Positions 1 through 9,879 of a stretch of 43,476 nucleotides of DNA are shown piece after piece. The stretch's first letter is position 1. The number at the start of each line of letters is the position of its first letter. The stretch comes from Gemmatimonadales bacterium. GTDB lineage: Bacteria; Gemmatimonadota; Gemmatimonadetes; Gemmatimonadales; GWC2-71-9. Under the pieces are notes generated by a model. That model did not search any database and was not told the origin of the DNA. It saw nothing but the letters and a program-made list of their open reading frames with translations. Where the stretch lies: contig WVYX01000037.1 of NCBI GenBank assembly GCA_011772755.1, positions 11,821 through 55,296 of the forward strand, given 5' to 3'. The translations under genes and the position numbers were made by a program.

Positions 1-1
1 G

Positions 2-790
2 GTCCGGGAGCTCAACCCAGGGGAGTGGCTCAAGATCGAGAACGGGCAAGTGGTAGACCTGCCGCCTCTCCACCCCAAGCCGCACCAGCGCTGCGTGTTC
101 GAGTTGATCTACTTCTCACGCCCTGACAGCGTGGTGTTCGGCGAGTCGGTCGATCGCGTGCGGCGCGATCTGGGACGCCAGCTGGCCCGGGAGCAGCCGA
201 CCCCAGGTGCTGACTGCGTGTTCTCGGTACCGGACTCCTCCAACGCGATGGCGCTGGGATACGCGGAACGGAGCGGCATCAAGCTGGAGCACGGCCTAAT
301 CCGGAATCACTACGTAGGCCGCACGTTCATAAATCCTGGTCAGACCAGTCGCACCACCAAGGTCCGCATCAAGTTCAACCCGGTCCGCGACGTGATAGCT
401 GGGAAGAGCGTCGTCGTGGTGGATGACTCCATCGTGCGAGGGACGACCTCGCGGGCACTCATTCAGATGATTCGGCAAGCCGGCGCCCGGGAGGTGCACA
501 TGCGGATTGCCTCTCCACCTATTACCGGCCCCTGCCACTACGGGATCGACACCCCGACTCGGGCAGAACTGATCGGAGCCAGCCACTCAGTGGAGGAGAT
601 CCGACGGCACCTCACCGTCGATTCCCTCGGCTACCTGTCGCTGGAGGGTACCCTCAATGCCGTGGGCGGCGACACGACCCGATTCTGCCACGCCTGTTTC
701 TCCGGGGAGTATCCCACGCCGGTTCCCGGCGAGGCGGACCGGGACGCGGAGCAGACGCCTGCATTCCGAGTCACCGCACTGATTGACTGA
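2..790 (+). CDS. purF: Amidophosphoribosyltransferase PurF, C-terminal part (5' end outside window)
   Basis: PurF makes 5-phosphoribosylamine from PRPP and glutamine, the committed step of purine synthesis, in the cytoplasm. The reading frame is open from base 2, upstream of the first possible GTG at 50, and continues PurF-like sequence, so the gene is cut by the window edge and the N-terminal glutaminase domain with its nucleophilic Cys is missing. What remains is the phosphoribosyltransferase domain, with the PRPP loop VVVVDDSIVRGTTS and the YVGRTFI segment. Four cysteines occur where the Bacillus-type enzyme binds its [4Fe-4S] cluster: HQRC, GPCHYG and the pair in FCHAC. The protein is therefore probably the iron-sulfur type rather than the E. 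coli type. The stop at 790 is followed 67 bases later by ppdK on the same strand. Identity is secure; only completeness is lacking. Confidence 0.96.
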   Translation, partial: VRELNPGEWLKIENGQVVDLPPLHPKPHQRCVFELIYFSRPDSVVFGESVDRVRRDLGRQLAREQPTPGADCVFSVPDSSNAMALGYAERSGIKLEHGLIRNHYVGRTFINPGQTSRTTKVRIKFNPVRDVIAGKSVVVVDDSIVRGTTSRALIQMIRQAGAREVHMRIASPPITGPCHYGIDTPTRAELIGASHSVEEIRRHLTVDSLGYLSLEGTLNAVGGDTTRFCHACFSGEYPTPVPGEADRDAEQTPAFRVTALID

Positions 791-857
791 ATCTTCACAA
801 CAACTTCACGTCGAACTGCGAGTTTCAGAAGCGGACAATCGAGCGAAGGGATAGCAC

Positions 858-3491
<2,634 letters not shown>

Positions 3492-3909
3492 AGACCGCTG
3501 CGCCAGCCGTCGACCGGGTTGGGGTCGCGGCGACCGGCGGATGGCCCTGAGATGCCCCTCTGCCATTCTGTCCCGCTGTCATGGCAGCGTGGCCGTTTCG
3601 CTGTTATCCACACCCGTGAGCACACTCTCCCCACAGGGGGTCTGACCCTCACGTAAGACCTTCGGTCCCCATACGCAAGTGCTTAGTGGGCAGCGTGTTG
3701 TGATAGGCGACTTGAGCAAGTGTCCGGGGTTCATGCGGCTTGTTTCAAGTTTTCCACACCACCCTGCTCGCCACCCTTTTCGACTTGCGCACAGAGGGCT
3801 TATTGCTGGCGGCGGGGCCGCCCGAAGGGGCTGGAAGGACACCCCTCCTGGGGTGGCCGGCCCGTACAAAGAGAGGCCCGACGGCTGAGCCGTCGGGCCT
3901 GAGGCCTGA
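3492..3909. other. 418-base gene-free stretch between ppdK and ssrA with several inverted repeats
   Basis: No credible protein gene is here; short open frames in several phases lack family resemblance. Visible structure: a perfect 7-base inverted repeat CTGCCAT/ATGGCAG (3560-3566 with 3581-3587); a nested hairpin with outer stem CGTGAG/CTCACG (3615-3620 with 3648-3653) and inner CCCC-ACA-GGGG (3629-3639); a short GACC-TTC-GGTC hairpin just after it; two small palindromes ACTTG-AG-CAAGT and CTTG-TTT-CAAG near 3711-3750; and CACCCC-TCCT-GGGGTG near 3840-3856. Matches to the DnaA-box pattern occur at 3604-3612 (TTATCCACA, perfect) and 3750-3758 (TTTTCCACA). The right end is the ssrA terminator. 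It may hold the ppdK 3' end signals or a small structured RNA, but neither is proven. Confidence 0.5.
3874..3900 (-). terminator. Intrinsic terminator of ssrA
   Basis: A perfect 12-base-pair stem with a 3-base loop: GGCCCGACGGC, loop, GCCGTCGGGCC, plus one A-T pair at the base. It begins 10 bases beyond the mature tmRNA 3' end and, read on the minus strand, is followed by a short U-rich run (CTCTTTG). Position, strength and tail all fit factor-independent termination of ssrA. Confidence 0.85.
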
Positions 3910-4267
3910 TGGAGGCGCGGGGAATCGAACCCCGGTCCGAACCTCGATCCGAAATCGCTTCTACGTGCGTAGGCCGCGCTTTTAGGTCTCCGCCGGGCGG
4001 CGCGCAACCAGCCGGCCGGCGGGCAAGTTCCCGCAACCTCTCACGCGCCGGGTGGGAACGTCCCGTCGCGCCAGCCCGATTTTCCGATACCCGCGCACCG
4101 CCTCGGACAGGGCTGCCTCGCGGGCAGGTGCGTTAGGCAGAATGCCTACGCAGCCAGAGCCAATTCAGTATTGGCAGTTGTGGTTTTCCCAGTGGTTTTT
4201 GCCAGGACACCGGGACCCTGGACACGCTGCGAGATCTTCACCAGGCCCGTCGAAGCCAGTCGCCCCC
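3910..4267 (-). ncRNA. ssrA: tmRNA (one-piece), trans-translation RNA
   Basis: tmRNA rescues stalled ribosomes with SmpB and tags the unfinished peptide for proteolysis. On the minus strand the 5' end reads GGGGGCG-ACTGGCTTCGACGGG, the hallmark tmRNA start. The 3' end has a T-arm CGGGG-TTCGATT-CCCCG followed by CGCCTCC and discriminator A. The 5' GGGGGCG and 3' CGCCTCC pair into a 7-base-pair acceptor stem with one G-U. CCA is not encoded (the genome reads TCA next), so it must be added enzymatically. The resume codon GCA is at 4202-4200 and the reading frame ends with TAG at 4148-4146, giving the tag AKTTGKTTTANTELALAA. The tag ends in ALAA, as ClpXP/ClpAP substrates do. A TAGGCA-TTC-TGCCTA hairpin lies at the tag stop codon. 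Length is 358 nt, single piece. Its promoter overlaps the end of the GGDEF gene. Confidence 0.97.
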
Positions 4268-4287
4268 CTTCTTGCTGAGACCTTCTA

Positions 4288-4317
4288 AAGATAGCCAGTG
4301 TAGAGAGTTATGTTCAA
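4288..4317 (-). promoter_or_regulatory. Probable sigma-70-type promoter of ssrA
   Basis: On the minus strand TTGAAC (4317-4312) and TATCTT (4293-4288) are separated by 18 bases; each matches the consensus at four of six positions. Transcription would begin about 14 bases before the mature tmRNA 5' end, leaving the short leader that RNase P normally removes. The -35 box overlaps the last codons of the upstream GGDEF gene. Confidence 0.6.
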
Positions 4318-5762
4318 GGTGATGAGTGATGCTCGGGGCTGCCAGGGGGCCTAGCGGCCTCCACCCGGTTCCGCCCCTTCAATTTGGCCTGATACAGCGC
4401 CGAATCGGCTGTCGGCAGCAGATTCTCGACCCGTGTCACCGACTCCGGGACGGCACTGACCCCCAGCGAGCAGGTCATTTTCAGGTCGGCCCCGCCCCAG
4501 CTCAGGACGGAAGACTCAACCGCCAGCCGCAGCCGCTCTGCCACCTCCACAGCCTGGGCCAACGGCGTGTGAGGGAGCCAGATGGCGAATTCTTCCCCAC
4601 CAATCCTGGCCGCCACGTCATCGTCGCGCAGCGCGCGACGAAAGATGCGAGCGATGTGCTTGAGCGCCGCGTCCCCGGCAGCGTGGCCGAATGCGTCGTT
4701 CACCTGCTTGAAGAGATCGATGTCGATGCACAGCAGCGCGCCTGGGCCCTCCTTCCAAGCACCCAACGCCCGATCCAGTGCTCGACGATTCGGCAGGCGG
4801 GTCAACTCATCGGTCATCGCCTGCGTTTCTGCCACCCGCACCTGCGCGGCCATCGCCAACCGCGGGCCGGCATCCACCGCCATCCACAAGATTCGCTCCC
4901 GTACCGCCGGCTTCAGCGTCTCATGGGGACCGAACACGACCAGGGCACCAACGCTCTCCCCGCCGTCTCTGAGCGGAAAGGCGATGCCCCGCTCGGCGCG
5001 CCGGCGTCGCTCTGGCCTGCTGTGGCCGAACAGTTCCGTTGACGACGTCCCGACGACGGGAATGTCGCCCGTACAGGCACGTCCTACGGCACAGTCCGGA
5101 GTCACCGTCGTGCCCAGGAGCCGGCGGTCAGCAGTATGAGAGACTCCAATGATTTGGTACTGTGGCTGTGCCAGATCCCGGACGACGACCGCCGTAGCCC
5201 TACCGGTCTGAGCCCTGATCGCCTCGCACAGGGCAAACGCGACGGCCTCCAAGGATTCCGCCCCTGCCGCGATCCAGTCGGGGATGGCGCGTGGATCGCT
5301 CAGGGCACCGAACTCACGGAGTCGGGAGACACGCAGCTCGGCGAGCAGCCTGCGCAGATCAGATGCGACCGCGCGGACGTTCCCAGGCGGGACGTCTCCG
5401 AAGGCGAGAACCACCGCGCTTCCCAATTGCCCGTCGCCGACTGCGACGATCACGTTGCCTTCTCGCAGGACGTGTTCGCGGCTGTCCGCCAGCGCGAGGT
5501 TCGCCGTGGCGACCGCCCGGTCGATGAGTGTCTCTGGCGGCCGTGGATGCCCGAGCGAAATTACCGGTGATGAGTCCGGGATTACCAGGCATGCGGCGAC
5601 CGCCTGGTGCGCACGCCGCAGGAGATCCACTACATGAGGGACATCAGCCGGCAGTACCTCGGGCCCCACCTTGCGGATGCGGTGCCACTGCCACCACCAG
5701 TATGCGGTCGCGCCGAGCGTGGCACCTGCCACCAGCCCCAGCACAAGCAACCAGACGTTCAT
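4314..5762 (-). CDS. Membrane-anchored GAF-GGDEF diguanylate cyclase
   Basis: The predicted product makes c-di-GMP from two GTP. The 482-residue protein has an N-terminal membrane segment (about residues 4-24), a middle region to about 310 whose second half (165-305) resembles a GAF sensor, and a C-terminal GGDEF domain (about 313-472). The active-site signature is GGEEF at 388-392, so the cyclase should be active. An RxxD inhibitory-site motif (RDDD, 379-382) sits exactly five residues before it, which predicts product feedback inhibition. The metal-binding segment DIDLFKQVND and the MTDELTRLPNRRAL entry motif are present. The ATG overlaps the larB stop by four bases (ATGA), so it is the last gene of a dusB-larB-GGDEF operon. 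The signal sensed by the middle region is unknown. No EAL domain is present. Confidence 0.93.
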   Translation of the reverse strand: MNVWLLVLGLVAGATLGATAYWWWQWHRIRKVGPEVLPADVPHVVDLLRRAHQAVAACLVIPDSSPVISLGHPRPPETLIDRAVATANLALADSREHVLREGNVIVAVGDGQLGSAVVLAFGDVPPGNVRAVASDLRRLLAELRVSRLREFGALSDPRAIPDWIAAGAESLEAVAFALCEAIRAQTGRATAVVVRDLAQPQYQIIGVSHTADRRLLGTTVTPDCAVGRACTGDIPVVGTSSTELFGHSRPERRRRAERGIAFPLRDGGESVGALVVFGPHETLKPAVRERILWMAVDAGPRLAMAAQVRVAETQAMTDELTRLPNRRALDRALGAWKEGPGALLCIDIDLFKQVNDAFGHAAGDAALKHIARIFRRALRDDDVAARIGGEEFAIWLPHTPLAQAVEVAERLRLAVESSVLSWGGADLKMTCSLGVSAVPESVTRVENLLPTADSALYQAKLKGRNRVEAARPPGSPEHHSSP

Positions 5763-6517
5763 GATGGCAGGTGATTGATCCTCGAAGCTGCCACGGCGGC
5801 ACCAAAACCGTTGTCAATGTTCACCACGACCACTCCCGAGGCACACGAGTTCAGCATCGCCAGCAACGCCGAGATACCTCCAAACGAGGCTCCGTAGCCG
5901 ACGCTGGTCGGCACCGCGATCACAGGAACTCTGACCATTCCCCCAACCACGCTCGCCAAGGCGCCGTCCATCCCTGCGACAACAATGAGGACTGATGCCT
6001 CATTGAGCAACTCAGACCGCCGCAGGATGCGGTGGATTCCTGCGACGCCCACGTCCGCGAGCACATCCACTCGATTCCCCAGGGCGCGAGCCACGGTGGC
6101 GGCCTCCTCGGCAACGGGCAGGTCACTGGTGCCCGCAGTCACGATGAGGACCATGCCGCGGCCGGTCACGCCAGGCTCAGGCTGGGGCGCCAGATGGACG
6201 GTGCGAGCCAGAGGGTTCACCTCTGCCCGGGGGAACCGATCCCGCAGGGCCTCACGGGCGGCGTCGTCCGCCCTGGTGGCAAGGAACGTTCCGCTAGCCC
6301 TCTCCAGGGCCTCGCAAATCCCGATGATCTGCTCGGTGTTCTTACCCTCGCAGAACACGACTTCGGTGTATCCCTGGATCAACGGGCGAAGGTGATCGAC
6401 TTGCGCGTAGGGGAGTTCTTCGATCGGGAACTTACGGAGTCGCTCCAGTGCCGCTTCCGGAGAGATGTCTCCGCTTGCGACCTGAGCCAGGAGTGCGGCG
6501 AGGCGTTCTTCGGTCAC
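5759..6517 (-). CDS. larB: LarB-type NaAD carboxylase/hydrolase (nickel-pincer cofactor pathway)
   Basis: In Lactiplantibacillus LarB carboxylates nicotinic acid adenine dinucleotide and splits off AMP, the first step of the nickel-pincer nucleotide cofactor of lactate racemase and related enzymes. The 252-residue protein has the family's variable N-terminal part and an AIR-carboxylase (PurE-like) core: VTAGTSDLPVAEEA, then GVAGIHRI, then VAGMDGALASVVGG, then VPTSVGYGASFGG. The C-terminal MLNSCASGVVVVNIDNGFGA holds the conserved Cys reported to form the NAD adduct. The start is the GTG at 6517, overlapping the dusB stop by four bases (GTGA). No larC or larE is in the window, so the pathway must be completed elsewhere or this homologue works on another substrate. 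PurE itself is excluded by the LarB-specific N-terminus and Cys motif. Confidence 0.92.
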   Translation of the reverse strand: MTEERLAALLAQVASGDISPEAALERLRKFPIEELPYAQVDHLRPLIQGYTEVVFCEGKNTEQIIGICEALERASGTFLATRADDAAREALRDRFPRAEVNPLARTVHLAPQPEPGVTGRGMVLIVTAGTSDLPVAEEAATVARALGNRVDVLADVGVAGIHRILRRSELLNEASVLIVVAGMDGALASVVGGMVRVPVIAVPTSVGYGASFGGISALLAMLNSCASGVVVVNIDNGFGAAVAASRINHLPS

Positions 6518-7497
6518 CCGACGGCTTGAAGGGGTTCCAAGTAGTCACGGAAGACTCGCTCGATCTCCGACATCGATTCGATCTGGTGCAGTCTCCGACG
6601 GAGCGCTGCTGCTTGGGGGAGCCCCCGCGTGTACCAGCCGAGGTGCTTGCGGAACTCGACGGCGGTGCGGCGCTCATCCCCCTGAATCTCGAGCTGCAGC
6701 CTGGCGTGCTGTAGTGCGACGGCAAACCTCTCGGCGACACCGGGCATCGGTCGCGGCGCACGGCCGTCCAGACGATCGCGCGCCTGCTGGAAGATCCACG
6801 GGTTCCCAAATGAACCCCGGGCGATCATCACACCGTCGCACCCGGTCTGCTGCCACATCCGGTATGCATCCTCCCCAGTCTTGATGTCGCCGTTGCCCAC
6901 AACGGGGATGTCGACTGCCGCTTTCACGGCAGCGATCTCATCCCACGCCGCGCGTCCCGTGTAGAGCTGAGCCCGCGTGCGGGGGTGCAACGTCACGGCC
7001 AGCGCGCCGGCGTCCCGACACCGGAGGGCGATCTCCACAGGCTGGCGGGTAGATTCATCCCATCCGCTACGGATCTTGACCGTCACAGGCCGGTCGGCAG
7101 CCTGTTTGACGGCTCGGATGATCTGCTGAACCAGTGCAAGGTCCTTTAGACACCCGGAACCGCCGTTTCGCCGCACGACCTTCTTCACCGGGCAGCCGAA
7201 GTTGATGTCGATGAAGTCGGGCGCGTAGTGGTATGACACCAGCTCGGCAGCCTCCGCCATCGCGGCGGGATCAGCGCCATAGAGTTGTATGCCGATGGGC
7301 CGCTCCTGCGGCGTGAAGTACGCGCCATCATGCACGCTCTTGACACCGCGGCGGAGACCCTCGCTGGACAGGAACTCCGAGACAACGACATCGGCACCGA
7401 ACGAGCGGCAAAGCCGACGGAACGGCGGCTCGGAGACGCCTGCCATGGGCGCAAGGAAGAGCGGCACGCGGTGTCGCACCGGGTACGGAAACTGCAT
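6514..7497 (-). CDS. dusB: tRNA-dihydrouridine synthase (DusB family)
   Basis: This flavoenzyme reduces uridine to dihydrouridine in the tRNA D-loop, using FMN and NADPH. The 327-residue protein begins with LAPMAGVSEPPFRRLCR and then shows the FMN-barrel segments IQLYGADP, DINFGCPVKKVVRRNGGSG (the Cys of GCP is the catalytic proton donor), VTVKIRSGWD, LHPRTRAQLY and VVGNGDIKTGEDA. The helical C-terminal domain ends at the larB start. It heads the dusB-larB-GGDEF operon and diverges from ptsN across a 111-base spacer. Subfamily DusB is the usual type in phyla outside gamma-proteobacteria and fits best, though Dus subtypes cannot be fully separated by eye. Confidence 0.93.
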   Translation of the reverse strand: MQFPYPVRHRVPLFLAPMAGVSEPPFRRLCRSFGADVVVSEFLSSEGLRRGVKSVHDGAYFTPQERPIGIQLYGADPAAMAEAAELVSYHYAPDFIDINFGCPVKKVVRRNGGSGCLKDLALVQQIIRAVKQAADRPVTVKIRSGWDESTRQPVEIALRCRDAGALAVTLHPRTRAQLYTGRAAWDEIAAVKAAVDIPVVGNGDIKTGEDAYRMWQQTGCDGVMIARGSFGNPWIFQQARDRLDGRAPRPMPGVAERFAVALQHARLQLEIQGDERRTAVEFRKHLGWYTRGLPQAAALRRRLHQIESMSEIERVFRDYLEPLQAVG

Positions 7498-7544
7498 GGT
7501 AACGCGAAACTAACGCAGCCCTAGCGGGGCGGCAACCGCACGGT

Positions 7545-7573
7545 TTGACAGTCTTGTTGAGCTTCCGTTACGT
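7545..7573 (+). promoter_or_regulatory. Possible promoter of ptsN
   Basis: A perfect TTGACA (7545-7550) is followed after 17 bases by TTACGT (7568-7573), 35 bases before the ptsN ATG. The -35 is excellent and the -10 poor, so this is a tentative call. It lies in the divergent dusB/ptsN spacer. Confidence 0.35.
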
Positions 7574-7608
7574 TTCGCCCGAACTCAATACGCAGATACT
7601 GACAGCCC

Positions 7609-8061
7609 ATGCAGCTGAAAGACTTTTTCTCCCCTGAAGCGGTGACGCTGAACCTTCAGGGTAAGGAGAAAGACGAAATCCTCAAGGAACTCATCGGGCT
7701 GTTGAAACTCGATGAGAAATCCGAGGCCGTGCTGTACAAGATGCTCAAGCGGCGAGAGAACCTGGGGTCCACGGGGATCGGCCGGGGGATCGCCATACCT
7801 CACTGTCGTTCCCTCGTGGTGAGCCGACTCCGCGTCGCCTTCGGGCGTAAACCCGAGGGCGTCGACTTTCGCGCGATCGACGACAAGCCGGTCTACAACT
7901 TCTTCCTGATTGTAGCCCCGCCGCTCGAGGTTTCCAACCAGTACCTGCCGGTCCTTGGCAAGATCGCACAGTTCGCCAAGGAACCAGACGTCCCGGAGCG
8001 CCTGCAGCAGCTCAACTCGCCCGGGGAGTTTCTCGAGCTGTTGGGGGAGAAGAGCCTGTAA
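7609..8061 (+). CDS. ptsN: PTS IIA-like nitrogen-regulatory protein (PtsN/EIIA-Ntr family)
   Basis: EIIA-Ntr proteins take phosphate from NPr/HPr and regulate potassium, nitrogen or stress functions rather than importing sugar. The 150-residue length is that of a single EIIA domain of the fructose/mannitol type. The phosphorylation site is the His in GIGRGIAIPHCRS, about residue 65, with conserved FGRKPEGVDF and FLIVAPP segments after it. The gene is alone on the plus strand between two minus-strand operons, without rpoN or hprK beside it. In phyla with an incomplete PTS such proteins are often regulatory orphans. The ATG has no strong ribosome-binding site, only GACAGCCC upstream. Downstream it converges with guaA across a 258-base gap holding an inverted repeat. 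Confidence 0.9.
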   Translation: MQLKDFFSPEAVTLNLQGKEKDEILKELIGLLKLDEKSEAVLYKMLKRRENLGSTGIGRGIAIPHCRSLVVSRLRVAFGRKPEGVDFRAIDDKPVYNFFLIVAPPLEVSNQYLPVLGKIAQFAKEPDVPERLQQLNSPGEFLELLGEKSL

Positions 8062-8088
8062 ACTGTGCGCGGGGCACTGCCAGTCGAT

Positions 8089-8216
8089 GGTCCTCTAGTG
8101 TGTGGGTCTAGTTGTTTGTGGTCTCGTGGTTCACTCCGCTAGCAAGGGCGCTGACCAATGCCCGGCAACGAACCACCAGACCATACACCACTAGACCACA
8201 GAACCACAGACCACTC
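8089..8216. repeat. Imperfect long palindrome built from 7-8 bp GGTCT/AGACC units
   Basis: In the convergent ptsN/guaA gap two 28-base arms (8105-8132 and 8170-8197) are reverse complements of each other apart from about four mismatches, around a 37-base loop. Both arms are built from degenerate 7-8 base units of the type AGACCACA/GAACCACA, and the unit array runs on beyond the pairing arms on both sides. No T-run follows either arm, so it is not a standard terminator, though its position between convergent genes would allow it to block read-through. Confidence 0.7.
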
Positions 8217-8319
8217 ACCTGCTCGACCGCGCACCGCGGACCGACTCTCTGGGGACTCGTCCTGTCACGGGCCGTTCTTCAATGTGTGGGAGGGGCCTAG
8301 GTGGGTAAGGAGTGGATGG

Positions 8320-9879
8320 TCACTCCCACTCGATAGTAGCCGGAGGCTTCGAGCTCACGTCGTAGACCACGCGGTTCACCCCGTCCACCTCGTTGATGAT
8401 GCGATTCGCGATGCGCCCGACGACGTCGGACGGGAAGGGATACCAGTCGGCTGTCATTCCATCGGTACTGGTGACCGCTCGTAGGGCGATCACATTCTCG
8501 TAGGTCCGGGAATCGCCCATCACTCCCACGGCTTGCACCGGCAGCAGCACTGCGAACGCCTGCCAGATGTCGTCGTACAAGCCGGCCTCGCGGATTTCCT
8601 CGAGGTAGATCGCATCCGCCCTCTGCAGCATCCGCAGCGCCTCTCGCGTCACCTGCCCGAGAATCCGGACCGCGAGACCGGGCCCTGGGAACGGGTGGCG
8701 CCCGACGATTTCTTCGGGCAGGCCCAACTCGCGGCCTACGTGGCGAACCTCGTCCTTGAACAGCTCACGCAGCGGTTCGATGAGCTCAAACGGCAGGTCG
8801 GGCCGCAGGCCACCGACGTTGTGATGCGTCTTGATGGTGACCGATGGGCCACCGCGCGGCGACATTGACTCGATGACGTCGGGATACAGAGTCCCCTGCA
8901 CCAAGAATCCCACGTCGTCGTCGACGTGCTTCGCTGCGTCCTCGAATACGTCGATGAAGGTGTGGCCGATGATCCGCCGCTTCTCCTCCGGATCTTCGAC
9001 GCCCGCGAGCCGGGCCAGGAATCGCTCGCTGGCGTCGATCGTGCGAAGATCGATCCCGAGATGCGAGCGGAAGATTCGGTCAACCTGATGGCCTTCGTGC
9101 AGCCGGAGGAAACCGTGGTCGACGAATATGCAGGTGAGTCGATCGCCGAGCGCTCTGTGCACAAGGACAGCCGCGACTGCCGAATCGACGCCACCGGAGA
9201 GACCGCAGATCGCCCGGCGGTTTGGCCCGACTCGATCCCGGATCGCCTGCACTTGTTCCTGGATGAAGTGCCCAGCAGTCCAGTCCGGCACGCAGCCGCA
9301 GCTGCTGAACAAGAAGTTCCGAAGGATTTCGCCGCCTCGAGGCGTGTGCGCGACTTCCGGGTGGAACTGGACCCCGAACACCCTGCGACCGGGATCGGCG
9401 AACGCGGCGATCGGACTGTTTGCGCTGCACGCTGCAAGCAGGCACGTGTCCGGTAGCGCCGTGACTCGGTCGCCATGACTCATCCAGACCTGCGCTCGCT
9501 CACCGGCATCAAAGCCGTCAAACAATCCGTCCGGGTTCTTGATCTCGATCTCGGCCCGGCCGTACTCCCGTTCGCCAGCGGCCTCCACCTTTCCGCCGAC
9601 CGCGAGGGCAATGAGATACATGCCGTAGCACACGCCGAGCGTGGGGATCCCAAGATCGACAACGGCTGGATCGAGCTGTGGTGCGCCCTCTTCGTACACC
9701 GAGTTGGGACCGCCTGACAGAATGATGCCCCTGGGATGACACTGCCGGATCTCATCGAGAGACTGCGGCGGGCGAATCTCACAGTAGACATGCATCTCTC
9801 GCACACGGCGGGCGATCAGCTGCGTGTACTGGGAACCGTAGTCCAGGATTAGGATGCCGTTGCTGAGATCGGCCATCAT
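8320..9879 (-). CDS. guaA: GMP synthase (glutamine-hydrolysing)
   Basis: GuaA aminates XMP to GMP with ATP and glutamine. Domains in order: class I glutamine amidotransferase (about residues 8-200) with [17 protein letters not shown], nucleophile Cys84 in GVCYGM and His in [10 protein letters not shown]-pyrophosphatase with the P-loop [12 protein letters not shown]; and the C-terminal dimerisation domain ending PPATIEWE. The ATG at 9879 overlaps the lysA stop by four bases (ATGA), and a second ATG follows at once at 9876. Longer frames upstream run into lysA and are unlikely. One oddity: the residue four after the nucleophile is Tyr88 (TAT codon) where class I amidotransferases almost always have Gln. 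It is the last gene of the accD-to-guaA run. Confidence 0.96.
   Translation of the reverse strand: MMADLSNGILILDYGSQYTQLIARRVREMHVYCEIRPPQSLDEIRQCHPRGIILSGGPNSVYEEGAPQLDPAVVDLGIPTLGVCYGMYLIALAVGGKVEAAGEREYGRAEIEIKNPDGLFDGFDAGERAQVWMSHGDRVTALPDTCLLAACSANSPIAAFADPGRRVFGVQFHPEVAHTPRGGEILRNFLFSSCGCVPDWTAGHFIQEQVQAIRDRVGPNRRAICGLSGGVDSAVAAVLVHRALGDRLTCIFVDHGFLRLHEGHQVDRIFRSHLGIDLRTIDASERFLARLAGVEDPEEKRRIIGHTFIDVFEDAAKHVDDDVGFLVQGTLYPDVIESMSPRGGPSVTIKTHHNVGGLRPDLPFELIEPLRELFKDEVRHVGRELGLPEEIVGRHPFPGPGLAVRILGQVTREALRMLQRADAIYLEEIREAGLYDDIWQAFAVLLPVQAVGVMGDSRTYENVIALRAVTSTDGMTADWYPFPSDVVGRIANRIINEVDGVNRVVYDVSSKPPATIEWE

Noticed and set aside
3604-3758. Replication origin suggested by two DnaA-box-like sites
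   Set aside because: Only two boxes, no AT-rich unwinding tract, no dnaA/dnaN nearby, and genes converge here rather than diverge.
3579-4288. Several 60-140 residue open frames on both strands between ppdK and the GGDEF gene
   Set aside because: Most run through the tmRNA gene or its terminator and show no protein family resemblance.
8112-8484. Small plus-strand open frames between ptsN and guaA
   Set aside because: They lie in the repeat and in antisense guaA, with no ribosome site or family resemblance.
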